From Clostridioides difficile_A (lineage in GTDB: Bacteria; Bacillota; Clostridia; Peptostreptococcales; Peptostreptococcaceae): 64,000 nucleotides of DNA. The first letter of the stretch is position 1, and every line of letters begins with the position of its first letter. Below the pieces are notes generated by a model. The model made no database searches, was not told where the DNA came from, and saw only the letters and a list, made by a program, of their open reading frames with translations. Positions 44,672-53,678 of the stretch are shown here, piece after piece. The position numbers and the translations under genes are program-made. Location of the stretch: contig OX246690.1 in assembly GCA_945909635.1 (NCBI GenBank), positions 1,116,001 to 1,180,000 of the forward strand, given 5' to 3'.

Positions 44672-45218
44672 TAAGAAAGTATTGATTCTATCTATTTTTA
44701 TAATCTTATTTGGAACACTATTAATGGAAAGTAAAGTAATACATAAATTTTTATATCCAAAAAAATATTCAGAATATGTAGAAAAATATTCTAAGGAATT
44801 TAATTTAGATGAAAATATAGTTTACAGTGTTATAAAAGCTGAAAGTAAGTTTAATAGTTCTGCTGTTTCAAAAAAAGAAGCAAAGGGTTTAATGCAACTA
44901 TTAGATATAACTAGGGATTGGGGAGCAGATGAACTAAAGTTAAAAAATGTTGATATCTTTGACCCGGAGACTAATATAAGACTTGGTTGTTGGTACTTAA
45001 ATAAATTATACAAGGAATTTGGTAAATTAGACTTAGTAATAGCTGCATATAATGGTGGTTCAGGTAATGTGAAAAAGTGGTTAGAAAATAATGAATATAG
45101 TAAAGATGGAGAAAATCTACATGACATACCTTTTGAACAAACTTCAAAGTATGTAGAAAAAGTGAAAAATAATTATAAACATTATAATAAGATATATGGC
45201 AAGAAAGGAAAAAACTAA
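44664..45218 (+). CDS. Soluble lytic transglycosylase-like protein (SLT domain)
   Basis: A 184-residue exported protein. N-terminal hydrophobic segment (5-20) is a signal or anchor; residues 45-175 are an SLT domain with catalytic Glu in VIKAESKFNSSAVS, then KGLMQLL and IAAYNGGSGNVKKWL. It cleaves peptidoglycan glycan strands non-hydrolytically. GTG start within GGAGAATTGGC; it overlaps coaE by 8 nt and the next gene by 1 nt. Confidence 0.9.
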   Translation: MNSKKVLILSIFIILFGTLLMESKVIHKFLYPKKYSEYVEKYSKEFNLDENIVYSVIKAESKFNSSAVSKKEAKGLMQLLDITRDWGADELKLKNVDIFDPETNIRLGCWYLNKLYKEFGKLDLVIAAYNGGSGNVKKWLENNEYSKDGENLHDIPFEQTSKYVEKVKNNYKHYNKIYGKKGKN

Positions 45219-46936
45219 TGAAGAGAATAAAAGTCTTAACAGTTGTTTTAGCTATAACTCTTATGGTAGTTGGGTGTAGTAATACTAAAACAAAACAAAG
45301 TAGTAGTGATTCAAGTTTAAAAAGTCAAAGTTCTATAGATGCTAAGTATATAAACTTAACAATGGTAACTCCCAAAACTATAAATCCTATAACGAATACT
45401 GATAAGTCTGTTGGTTATATAATGAATTTAGTTTATGATGGTTTATTTACTATAGATGAGAACTATAATGTAACTCCTCAACTAGTTAAAGAGTATAATA
45501 TAGCTCAAGATGGAATGAGTATAGATATAAAGTTAAAAGATGCAAAGTGGCATGATGGAAAAGCTGTTACTTCAAATGATGTAAATTATACTATTGGTTT
45601 AATTCAAAAAAGTGCAGATAGTCCATACAATGAATTTACTAAAAACATAGCTTCAGTGAATATTAAATCCGACAAAGATTTTACGATAAAATTTAAAGCT
45701 AGATATGCTTTCTCTATTGATAGTTTAATTTTTCCAATAGTATCTCAAAATCATTTAGATTCAAAGGATGCAAATGACAAAAATAATAATATGATAGGAA
45801 ATGGGAAATATAAAATAGAATCATATACAGAAAGAGAAGGAATGATTTTATCTGTAAATAAAGAGTATTATGAAGAAGTTCCAAAGACAATGAAGAATAT
45901 AAAAGTAGGTATGGTTCCTAATGAAGATGCAAGAACATCTATGGTTATGGCTCTTGATAGTGATATAACTAATGTTACATTGAATGATTTGAGTAAGTTT
46001 CAAGAGAAAGAATTTAATATAACAAAATATCAAGGTAGAGATTATGAATGTATAGTATTTAATTATAATAATCCTTTTTTCAAAGATGTTAATTTCAGAA
46101 AAGCAATTGCACATTCTATAAATAAAGATAGAATTATTAGTGAAGGATATATGGATGATGCTACTCCAGTTAATTTTCCACTTAATTCAAAATCAAAATA
46201 CTATGATAGTGAAATGAAAGCTTTAGAATTTAATAAAGATAAAGCAATAGAGTATCTTAATAAAGTAGAATATGCAAATATAAATTCAGTAAATCAAAAT
46301 GATAATAAAGTAGATAAAAAACAAAAAAAAGTAACTAAAAAGAATACAAAGAAACTTACTCCTGAAGAAGAAGCAAAAGCTAAAAAAGAGGAAGAAGAAA
46401 GAGTTAAAAAGGAAGCTGAAGATAAAAAAAATAGAGAAAAAGAAGAAGTAAAGAAAAGACTTTCTGAAATGAATTTAAAAATTATAGTAAATAGAGATAA
46501 TAGTGAAAGATTAAAAACTGCAAACATAATAAGTGAGAACTTAAAGGCTATAGGAATAAACAATACAATAAATCAGTTATCAGATAAAGACATGGAAAAT
46601 GCTCTTAATTCTAAAAACTACGATTTAGCATTGGTTGGATGGAAACTATCAAGTATACCAGATGCAAGTAGCATTATAGCAAGTAGTGGATATACTGATG
46701 ATAGGTTAAATGGATATATGTCTACACTTACAAGTTCTACATCTGAAATTGAAACAAAGAAAGCATACAAAGATGTACAGACATATGTAAAAGATAACGC
46801 AACATTTATAAGTTTGGCTATCAGAAATAACTATATTGTAAGTAATAGTAGATTAAAAGGTAAAATTACTCCAAATGATTTTGATGTATATGAGGGAATA
46901 TCTAATCTAGATATAAAATCTAGTGAATCAAATTAA
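45218..46936 (+). CDS. Oligopeptide-type ABC substrate-binding lipoprotein with a charged insert
   Basis: A 572-residue family 5 extracellular solute-binding protein. Lipobox VVGC with Cys20; then a Ser/Lys linker; the fold begins at residue 45 with NLTMVTPKTINPITNTDKS...MNLVYDGLFT and has FKDVNFRKAIAHSINKDRI near 285. Residues about 361-417 are a Lys/Glu-rich helical insert absent from ordinary family members. No permease or ATPase genes follow, so it is an orphan. The ATG overlaps the previous stop. Confidence 0.88.
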   Translation: MKRIKVLTVVLAITLMVVGCSNTKTKQSSSDSSLKSQSSIDAKYINLTMVTPKTINPITNTDKSVGYIMNLVYDGLFTIDENYNVTPQLVKEYNIAQDGMSIDIKLKDAKWHDGKAVTSNDVNYTIGLIQKSADSPYNEFTKNIASVNIKSDKDFTIKFKARYAFSIDSLIFPIVSQNHLDSKDANDKNNNMIGNGKYKIESYTEREGMILSVNKEYYEEVPKTMKNIKVGMVPNEDARTSMVMALDSDITNVTLNDLSKFQEKEFNITKYQGRDYECIVFNYNNPFFKDVNFRKAIAHSINKDRIISEGYMDDATPVNFPLNSKSKYYDSEMKALEFNKDKAIEYLNKVEYANINSVNQNDNKVDKKQKKVTKKNTKKLTPEEEAKAKKEEEERVKKEAEDKKNREKEEVKKRLSEMNLKIIVNRDNSERLKTANIISENLKAIGINNTINQLSDKDMENALNSKNYDLALVGWKLSSIPDASSIIASSGYTDDRLNGYMSTLTSSTSEIETKKAYKDVQTYVKDNATFISLAIRNNYIVSNSRLKGKITPNDFDVYEGISNLDIKSSESN

Positions 46937-47008
46937 ATGATTAATTAGTATTTAAAAAGTCAAAACTATATGATAAAATACCCTTATAGGGTATAAGGAG
47001 GTAATTAA

Positions 47009-47221
47009 ATGAAAAAGAAACTATTAGTAGAAGGTATGAGTTGTGGTCATTGTGTAAATCATCTTAAAACTGCATTAGCAGAAGATATAGATGGTGTTGA
47101 AGTTTTAGATGTAGATTTAGAAAACAAATGTGCATCTGTAGATATGAAAGATGATGTATCAACTGAAAAATTAAAAGAAGTAATTGCAGAATTAGGATTT
47201 GAACTAAAAGGAATTGAATAG
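47009..47221 (+). CDS. Heavy-metal-associated domain protein (CopZ-like copper chaperone)
   Basis: A 70-residue HMA domain. MxCxxC motif is GMSCGHCVNHL with Cys12 and Cys15, and the beta-alpha-beta ends VIAELGFELKGI. It probably carries Cu(I). No CopA ATPase or CsoR is nearby. AAGGAGG precedes ATG by 7 nt. Confidence 0.9.
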   Translation: MKKKLLVEGMSCGHCVNHLKTALAEDIDGVEVLDVDLENKCASVDMKDDVSTEKLKEVIAELGFELKGIE

Positions 47222-47240
47222 AAAATAATAAACTAAAAAA

Positions 47241-47332
47241 AGACCTCTATTGGGGGAGTAATAGAGGTCTAAAAATGGGGGAGATTGAGTATGTTTGATT
47301 TTACATTACTATTATCTCCCCTTTTAAATTAA
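47241..47332 (+). other. Paired hairpins enclosing a 13-codon mini-ORF (switch-like element)
   Basis: Hairpin 1 is AGACCTCTATT/AATAGAGGTCT (47241-47270) with loop GGGGGAGT. Hairpin 2 is GGGGAGAT (47278-47285) with ATCTCCCC (47314-47321), then TTTT. GGGGGAG at 47277-47283 is also the ribosome binding site of a mini-ORF (ATG 47291 to TAA 47332) reading MFDFTLLLSPLLN. The single CTCCCC could pair with either GGGGGAG. Possibly a leader peptide, a small RNA or a terminator; nothing known matches. Confidence 0.45.
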
Positions 47333-47421
47333 TATATACATAAAAAATAAAAAATTTTCGTGATTACTCACATTTCTTAATTATTTTGAATATACTATAA
47401 ATAGTTAAGGGAGGGAGTATC

Positions 47422-48021
47422 ATGGAATCTAGGGGATATAAAGAGGATTTAAAAAAAATGATACTTGATATGGCCCACAAAGAACTTGAGAGTTATGTAT
47501 CACAAAAAGGAGCAAAAAAATACTTTGAGGGCAATCTAGATAAGATTATCAATAATAACATAAAAAAATTTAATCAAAGTATTGGTCTTAATAGAGTATA
47601 TTTAAAAATGTTGAAAAAGTGTGCATATCAAGAAAGTGTAAATTCGATATCAAGAACTATAAAGAAGGAAACTTTATTTAAATCAAAAAAAGAGCTATTT
47701 GCTTTTTCAGAGTACTTAAAGCTTGATATTAACAAGAGACTTTCATATAATCAGATTTTAAGAAAAATATCAAGATATATATACTATAATAGAAGTTCAT
47801 ATGCTCAAAAGTATGTTGCTTTTAAAAGAGGAGATGAAGAATATCTTTTAGAACCTGAAAAGATAAAAGATGAATTAATAGCAAGTTATAGGTCAAAAAC
47901 TAGGGAAGATATGAAGTCTATAGCAAAACTTTTGGATATACAAGTAGAAGATGATTATAATGCTGAAGACATTAGAAAAAAAGTGATAAACTATATTATT
48001 AAAGAAAAGATTAAGAATTAA
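47422..48021 (+). CDS. Helical basic protein of unknown function
   Basis: A 199-residue protein, Lys/Arg/Tyr-rich and predicted mostly helical. No domain recognised; the last 40 residues (SIAKLLDIQVEDDYNAEDIRKKVINYII) look like a small helix-extended-helix module as in SAP/Rho N-terminal-type nucleic-acid binders, which is a guess. GGGAGGGAG precedes ATG. It is not obviously in an operon. Confidence 0.7.
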   Translation: MESRGYKEDLKKMILDMAHKELESYVSQKGAKKYFEGNLDKIINNNIKKFNQSIGLNRVYLKMLKKCAYQESVNSISRTIKKETLFKSKKELFAFSEYLKLDINKRLSYNQILRKISRYIYYNRSSYAQKYVAFKRGDEEYLLEPEKIKDELIASYRSKTREDMKSIAKLLDIQVEDDYNAEDIRKKVINYIIKEKIKN

Positions 48022-48085
48022 GATTTTAATCTGTTTAGTTAGAATTGAATGAGGTAAGGTAATTATTATAAAAATTTTAAATAGT

Positions 48086-48163
48086 AAGTTCTATCAATTT
48101 ACATGATTAAGTATAACTTGATTATAATTCTTCTGTGGATTCGATAGAACTTATTCTTTTTTT
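48086..48163 (+). terminator. Terminator-like long-range stem
   Basis: AAGTTCTATC (48086-48095) pairs with GATAGAACTT (48143-48152) over a 47-nt loop, followed by ATTCTTTTTTTG. Loop is long for a standard terminator. Confidence 0.5.
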
Positions 48164-48298
48164 GACATATTATCTTAAATAATTTACTACTATTTATGAA
48201 TTACACAGCATTATTCAAATTTTTAACTTAATGTGATTTAAATAAATTTATAATAATGATATAATATAAAAAAATAAAAATTGGAGGGTGATTTCAAA

Positions 48299-48670
48299 AT
48301 GAAGTTTAATTTTTGCCATAACAATTTCAATGTTACTGACTTAGAAAAAAGTCTGAATTTTTATAGTAAAGCTTTAGGGTTGAAAGAAGTAAAGCGTAAA
48401 GAGGCAGAAGATGGTAGTTTTATATTAGTTTATTTAGGGGATGGTATTACTAGCCATACATTAGAATTAACTTGGCTTAGAGATTGGGATGGAGTATATA
48501 ATTTAGGAGATAATGAATTCCATTTGGCTTTAGAAGTTGATGAATTTGATAAGGCAAAAAAACTTCATAAAGATTTGGACTGTATATGTTTCGAAAATGA
48601 AAATATGGGAATTTATTTTATAGCAGACCCAGATAATTATTGGATTGAAATACTTCCTAAAAATTATTAA
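48299..48670 (+). CDS. Glyoxalase I/VOC-family protein (lactoylglutathione lyase-like)
   Basis: A 123-residue single-domain VOC protein. Metal-type motifs are FCHNNFNVTDLEKSLNFYSKALGL (His in strand 1), HTLELTWLRDWDG (Glu), EFHLALEVDEFD (His) and the final YFIADPDNYWIEILPKNY (Glu). All four ligand positions are kept, so it is likely a Zn/Ni enzyme removing methylglyoxal adducts. ATG 48299 is preferred to the TTG inside GGAGGGTGAT. Confidence 0.9.
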   Translation: MKFNFCHNNFNVTDLEKSLNFYSKALGLKEVKRKEAEDGSFILVYLGDGITSHTLELTWLRDWDGVYNLGDNEFHLALEVDEFDKAKKLHKDLDCICFENENMGIYFIADPDNYWIEILPKNY

Positions 48671-48801
48671 TTTTAAGGAAATATTTATAATTTCTTTACA
48701 ATTAATTATATTATAAGTTATCATTAAATTATAGGTACTAAAAATGGATAATAATGTTATGACTTTATGTTTATAAAAATTTGTTGGGGGGAGTGATAGT
48801 A

Positions 48802-50073
48802 GTGAAGAAAGCTATAGCAGCTTTAGGAATTGGAGCAGTAGCAGTATCAGTTAGTTCCATAAATGCAAGTGCTCTTGAAAAAGGAGTAGTAACGGCAAGC
48901 GCTTTGAATATAAGAAGTGGGCCAAGTGCTGACTGTGACAAAGTAGCAAAATTATACAAAGGAAAGGCTGTAGAGATTTTAGAAAAATCTAATGGATGGT
49001 ATAAGGTAAGGATATCAAATTCTGTTGTTGGATGGGGAAGTGCAAAATACATATCGACTAGTGGTTCATCTGAAAGTACATCAAACCAAAGCAATTCAAC
49101 TTCAAGTGGTACAACTATAAGTGGCAATGGTAAGGTTAATGTAAGTTCGAGATTGAATATAAGAAGTGGCGCAGGCACTAACTATTCATTAGTTGGTAAG
49201 GCAAATAATGGAGATGTAGTAAAATTATTAGAACAAAGTAATGGATGGTATAAAATAAAATTATCAAATGGAGTTACTGGATGGGCTAGTAGCCAATATA
49301 TCTTAAAAACGTCAGAAGATGTTGGAACAAACAATTCTAATTCAAATAGTACTAATAATTCTGATAAAAAGCCATCTAGTGAAGAATCAATAGAAGGTAA
49401 AAATGGTAAAGTTACATCTACTGTAAGTTTAAATGTAAGAAGTGGACCTGGGACAAGCTATTCTATAATAGGAAAATTAAATGCTGGAGATATTGTTGAA
49501 TTAAAAGCTAAGAGTAGTGGATGGTATAAAGTAAAGTTATCAAATGGGACAACTGGATGGGTAAGTGCTAGTTATATTTCTGAGACTAGTGAAGGTGCAA
49601 AAGAAAATCCTAGTTCATCATCTAATCAGAATTCTCAGTCTAATAGTAATTCTAATTCGTCATTTAATGGAAATTCAGATAAATCTACAGCAAAAGGTTC
49701 AACAATAGTAGACTTTGCATATACTCTTATTGGAATTCCATATCAATGGGGAGCATCAGGCCCTGATAAATTTGACTGCTCTGGATTTACACAGTATGTT
49801 TTCAAAAATTCTGTAGGTGTTTCTATTCCAAGGGTTTCTAGAGAGCAAGCTAAGTCTGGAAGCGCAGTTTCTATGGGCAATTATGCTCCAGGAGATTTAG
49901 TTTACTTTGATACTGATGGAGATGGAGCAACTAATCATGTAGGTATATATGTAGGTAATAGTAAGTTTATCCATTGTAGTGGTACTCAGACCAATCCTAA
50001 TAAGGTAAAAGTGGATAATTTAACTAGTTCATATTGGTCCAAAGTATTACTTGGAGCAAGAAGACTAGCTTAA
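48802..50073 (+). CDS. Cell-wall hydrolase: three SH3b domains and NlpC/P60
   Basis: A 423-residue exported protein. Signal peptide 1-24; three bacterial SH3 domains (about 25-85, 105-165, 195-255), each starting with a LNIRSG/LNVRSG pattern and ending GWxS...YI; Ser/Asn-rich linkers between; NlpC/P60 domain (about 300-423) with catalytic Cys in DKFDCSGFTQYVF and His in ATNHVGIYVG. It cleaves peptide stems of peptidoglycan, the SH3 domains anchoring to wall. Start GTG 48802 follows GGGGGG; the earlier TTG lacks a site. Confidence 0.94.
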   Translation: MKKAIAALGIGAVAVSVSSINASALEKGVVTASALNIRSGPSADCDKVAKLYKGKAVEILEKSNGWYKVRISNSVVGWGSAKYISTSGSSESTSNQSNSTSSGTTISGNGKVNVSSRLNIRSGAGTNYSLVGKANNGDVVKLLEQSNGWYKIKLSNGVTGWASSQYILKTSEDVGTNNSNSNSTNNSDKKPSSEESIEGKNGKVTSTVSLNVRSGPGTSYSIIGKLNAGDIVELKAKSSGWYKVKLSNGTTGWVSASYISETSEGAKENPSSSSNQNSQSNSNSNSSFNGNSDKSTAKGSTIVDFAYTLIGIPYQWGASGPDKFDCSGFTQYVFKNSVGVSIPRVSREQAKSGSAVSMGNYAPGDLVYFDTDGDGATNHVGIYVGNSKFIHCSGTQTNPNKVKVDNLTSSYWSKVLLGARRLA

Positions 50074-50183
50074 CGAATATAATGTCTTATTAAAAAATTA
50101 GAATAAATAATTATTTCTATTCATAAATTGTGACTCTTAAAAATATACTTTATTAATAATATAATTTTTGGGGGGACAAACTA

Positions 50184-51125
50184 ATGAATAGAAGAAAAAC
50201 GATATACAGAGGATTTAATAATAGACATAAAATTGATTTACGTAAGTATGTTATAACTATTGCTTGCTTGTGTCTGATTGGCTATTATTCTTATACAAAA
50301 ATAAAAGATAGCAAGGTACTTGAATATGTATCAGCTAAAATACCATTTCTAAATCATTCATCAGATATAACTTATAAAGATATATCTGATGAATTAAATT
50401 CAATAAAAAACGGAAAGAAATCTAAATCACAAACCAATTCAGAAGGTAAAGAAGAAACTAATCCAGAAAAAACAGTAAATAATACTAAAGAAGCAGAAGA
50501 AGTAAAATTAGCTACTATAGAGGGATGGGACATGTATACTATTCAAGTTGCAGCAATAGATAATAATGATGACTTGAAAAAAATACAGACATCATTAGTC
50601 AGCAGTGATATACCTTTTTCAGTTATGGAGAAGGATGGTGTAAAAAAAATACAGACATATTCTTCATTTGATGAAAATGAGGTCAGAAAGCACATAAACA
50701 ATGTAAGAAAGGTATTTCCAGATGCATTCTTGTCACACCTAGATGCACCTATGTTATCTCTAGAATACACAAGTAATTACGCTTATATAGAGAGTATATC
50801 TAATGAATTAAATAAATTAATAACAAACTTTAAAGAAGAATCAAGTTTTTGGTCAAATGATGAAAATAATGTGGATATGAAAAAATATAATACTATTTTG
50901 ACAAATAGAAAGGCAATATCACAAAATATATCAAAAGAAGCTGAAAAGATTGACTATTCTGAAATGCGTTTATTTAAAGATAATTTGATTGATTATGTAA
51001 AGAATGTAAATGAAAAAATTGATACAGCTTCAAAAGCTGCAAATGAAGAAAAATATAGTGTGAGTAAAAGTCTACTTTTATCATCTATGCAAGAGTACTC
51101 TCTGTTTATAAATTCTATAAAATAA
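50184..51125 (+). CDS. Membrane protein with SPOR domain
   Basis: A 313-residue bitopic protein: basic cytoplasmic tail (1-24), one transmembrane helix (about 25-40), Lys/Glu/Asn-rich linker (60-110), then an SPOR-like domain (about 115-190: WDMYTIQVAAIDNNDDLKKIQTSL...), which binds denuded peptidoglycan at division sites, and a helical C-terminal domain (190-313). Upstream NlpC/P60 and downstream rnf are separate units. GGGGGG precedes ATG. Confidence 0.85.
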   Translation: MNRRKTIYRGFNNRHKIDLRKYVITIACLCLIGYYSYTKIKDSKVLEYVSAKIPFLNHSSDITYKDISDELNSIKNGKKSKSQTNSEGKEETNPEKTVNNTKEAEEVKLATIEGWDMYTIQVAAIDNNDDLKKIQTSLVSSDIPFSVMEKDGVKKIQTYSSFDENEVRKHINNVRKVFPDAFLSHLDAPMLSLEYTSNYAYIESISNELNKLITNFKEESSFWSNDENNVDMKKYNTILTNRKAISQNISKEAEKIDYSEMRLFKDNLIDYVKNVNEKIDTASKAANEEKYSVSKSLLLSSMQEYSLFINSIK

Positions 51126-51159
51126 AATACAGAAAATTTAGATTTTAGAAAGCTATATG

Positions 51160-51198
51160 AAAAGGATTGTTTAATTAAGCAATCCTTTTCCTCATTTT
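51160..51198 (+). terminator. Terminator between SPOR gene and rnf operon
   Basis: AAAAGGATTG and CAATCCTTTT form a 10-bp stem, with CCTCATTTT after. Confidence 0.75.
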
Positions 51199-51254
51199 GA
51201 CTTAATATAAAGGTATTGATTTATAAAATAAATTATAAAAATAGGGATATTTTT

Positions 51255-51290
51255 TTAACAATTGTTAAGATTTTTTAATATATATAGTAT
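51255..51290 (+). promoter_or_regulatory. rnf promoter with perfect palindrome over the -35
   Basis: TTGTTA (51262-51267) and TAGTAT (51285-51290) are 17 bp apart. TTAACAATTGTTAA (51255-51268) is a perfect 14-bp palindrome covering the -35. The half TTGTTAA equals the half site of clostridial Rex operators, though the usual 4-bp spacer arrangement is absent. Confidence 0.5.
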
Positions 51291-51340
51291 ACTTATAGAA
51301 GGCAGAAAAAATGTTTTTTTATAGATAAGGGGGTAAAACA

Positions 51341-52678
51341 ATGAAACTCTTAACTTTTAAGGGAGGGATACATCCTCCATATAGAAAAGAGTACTCTAAC
51401 ACAAAGGCACTTGAAAAAGCTCAAGCTCCAAAGATAGTTTACATTCCTCTTCAGCAACATATAGGGGCACCAGCTAAACCTATCGTTGAAGTTGGTGATG
51501 AAGTAAAGTTTGGGCAAAAAATAGGTGAGCAACAAGGTTTCGTTTCATGTAACGTTCATTCTTCAGTATCAGGAAAAGTTATTGCTATTGAACAACATGA
51601 AGTACCAGGTGGTTCAGCTCAATGTGTAGTTATCGAAAACGACTTTAAGGAAGAATTACATGAAAGTGTTCAACCAAAAGGTCAGTTAGAGGATTTGAGT
51701 AAAGAAGATATAGTAGGTATTATAAAAGAGGCAGGAATAGTAGGTATGGGTGGAGCTACATTCCCTAACCATGTAAAAGTATCTCCTCCACCAGATAGTA
51801 AAGCAGAAGTAGTTATATTAAATGGAGCAGAGTGTGAACCATATTTAACTGCAGACCACAGATTAATGCTTGAAAATCCAGAAGATGTTGTGTTTGGTTT
51901 AAGAGCTCTAATGAAGGTATTAGATGTTAAAAAAGGATTTATAGGAATTGAAACAAATAAACCAGATGCTATAGAAGCAATCCAAAATGTAGCTAAAGAT
52001 TATAGTGAAATCGAAGTTGTTGGTCTTCAAGTGAAATATCCACAAGGAGCAGAAAAACAACTTATTTATGCGTGTACAGGTAAAGAAGTTCCATCTGGTG
52101 GATTACCAATAGCAGCAGGGGCAGTTGTTGACAACGTTGCCACAGCAGCTCAAATAGCTAAATCTATTAAAACAGGTATGCCTTTGGTAGAAAGAATTAC
52201 TACAATAACAGGTAGTTGTATCAAAGAACCTAAAAACCTAATAACAAAAGTTGGGACATTGGTTTCAGAAATAATAGAACAATGTGGTGGATTTAAAGAC
52301 GATAAGAAGGTTGGTAAAGTTATAATGGGTGGACCTATGATGGGGATAGCTCAATATACTACTGAAATAGCAACTAATAAAGGTTCTTCAGGAATTTTAT
52401 GTTTGGATGAGGAAGAATCACGTACTCCAGATATTCAAAACTGTTTAAGATGTGGAAGATGTACAGATGTATGTCCATCATTCTTACAACCACTTTATAT
52501 AAGTGCATATTCTTTAAAAGATGATTATGACACAGCTGAATATCATAGAGCAATGGATTGTATAGAATGTGGGTCTTGTTCATTTATTTGTCCAGCAAGA
52601 AGACCATTACTTCAATCTATAAGATCAGCAAAGAGAGAAATAGGAGCAAAGAGAAGAAAGCAAGCTGCTCAGAAATAA
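51341..52678 (+). CDS. rnfC: Rnf complex subunit RnfC (NADH/flavin and 4Fe-4S subunit)
   Basis: A 445-residue peripheral subunit. N-terminal barrel (1-105), NADH/FMN-binding domain with GIVGMGGATFPNHVK and LNGAECEPYLTADHRLM (130-290), SLBB region and two ferredoxin motifs CLRCGRCTDVCP and CIECGSCSFICP near 370-420. It exchanges electrons with NAD. First gene of rnfCDGEAB. Confidence 0.97.
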   Translation: MKLLTFKGGIHPPYRKEYSNTKALEKAQAPKIVYIPLQQHIGAPAKPIVEVGDEVKFGQKIGEQQGFVSCNVHSSVSGKVIAIEQHEVPGGSAQCVVIENDFKEELHESVQPKGQLEDLSKEDIVGIIKEAGIVGMGGATFPNHVKVSPPPDSKAEVVILNGAECEPYLTADHRLMLENPEDVVFGLRALMKVLDVKKGFIGIETNKPDAIEAIQNVAKDYSEIEVVGLQVKYPQGAEKQLIYACTGKEVPSGGLPIAAGAVVDNVATAAQIAKSIKTGMPLVERITTITGSCIKEPKNLITKVGTLVSEIIEQCGGFKDDKKVGKVIMGGPMMGIAQYTTEIATNKGSSGILCLDEEESRTPDIQNCLRCGRCTDVCPSFLQPLYISAYSLKDDYDTAEYHRAMDCIECGSCSFICPARRPLLQSIRSAKREIGAKRRKQAAQK

Positions 52679-52700
52679 AGAAAGTTAAGGGGGAAAAACG

Positions 52701-53678
52701 ATGGAAAATAAGTTGATAGTATCATCTTCTCCTCATGTGAGAAGTAATGAAGATACTTCATATATAATGAAACAAGTTATTATAGCACTCCTTCCAGCAG
52801 CAGTAGCAGGAGTATACTTCTTTAGACTTAATGCTTTGAGTGCTATGTTTTTTTGTATACTTGGTACAGTAGGTACTGAATTTTTATATCAAAAATTTAT
52901 GAAGCAAAAAAGTACTATAGGAGATTTTTCAGCTGTTGTAACAGGATTATTATTGGCATTTAACGTACCTGCATCACTTCCTTGGTGGATGTGTCTAGTA
53001 GGAGGAATATTTGCAATATTAGTAGTTAAAATGGTATTTGGTGGAATTGGATGTAACTTTGTCAATCCAGCACTTGCTGCAAGAGCATTTTTATTAGCAT
53101 CATTCCCAGTTGCAATGACTGCTTGGACTCAACCAGGTGTTAACTGGATAGGTAAAAACTTAGATGCAGTTAGTACAGCAACTCCATTGAGCTTTTTGAA
53201 AAATGGAGCAGCAGGATTAGCAGACCTTTCTAGCAATGGAATTAGTCTCGCTGATATGATGATTGGTAATATTGGTGGATGTATAGGTGAAACATCAGCA
53301 ATATTATTATTATTAGGTGGAGTATACCTAATGTATAAAGGCATAATAAATTATGTTATACCAGTATTTTACATAGCAACTGTATTTATATTAACATTCC
53401 TTTTAGGTGGATTTAATATAAATTTCGCAATATATCAATTGTTTGCTGGAGGTCTTATGTTAGGTGGATTCTTCATGCTTACGGATTATACAACTTCGCC
53501 TATGACTAAGAAAGGTCAAATAATATACGCTGTATTAGCTGGTCTTATAACAACTGTTATAAGAATGTATGGTGGATATCCAGAAGGTGTATCTTACTCA
53601 ATACTACTAGTAAACTGTCTTGCTCCACTTATAGATAAGTTTGTTAGAAATAGAGTGTTTGGGGAGGTGGCTAAATAA
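52701..53678 (+). CDS. rnfD: Rnf complex subunit RnfD (membrane, covalent flavin)
   Basis: A 325-residue integral subunit with about nine hydrophobic segments. STATPLSFLKNG near 160 is the FMN-attachment-type S(T)AT motif of RnfD/NqrB; GGIGCNFVNPALAARAFLLASFP is a family signature. Together with RnfG it carries electrons through the membrane. Spacing to rnfG is zero (stop-start overlap). Confidence 0.96.
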   Translation: MENKLIVSSSPHVRSNEDTSYIMKQVIIALLPAAVAGVYFFRLNALSAMFFCILGTVGTEFLYQKFMKQKSTIGDFSAVVTGLLLAFNVPASLPWWMCLVGGIFAILVVKMVFGGIGCNFVNPALAARAFLLASFPVAMTAWTQPGVNWIGKNLDAVSTATPLSFLKNGAAGLADLSSNGISLADMMIGNIGGCIGETSAILLLLGGVYLMYKGIINYVIPVFYIATVFILTFLLGGFNINFAIYQLFAGGLMLGGFFMLTDYTTSPMTKKGQIIYAVLAGLITTVIRMYGGYPEGVSYSILLVNCLAPLIDKFVRNRVFGEVAK

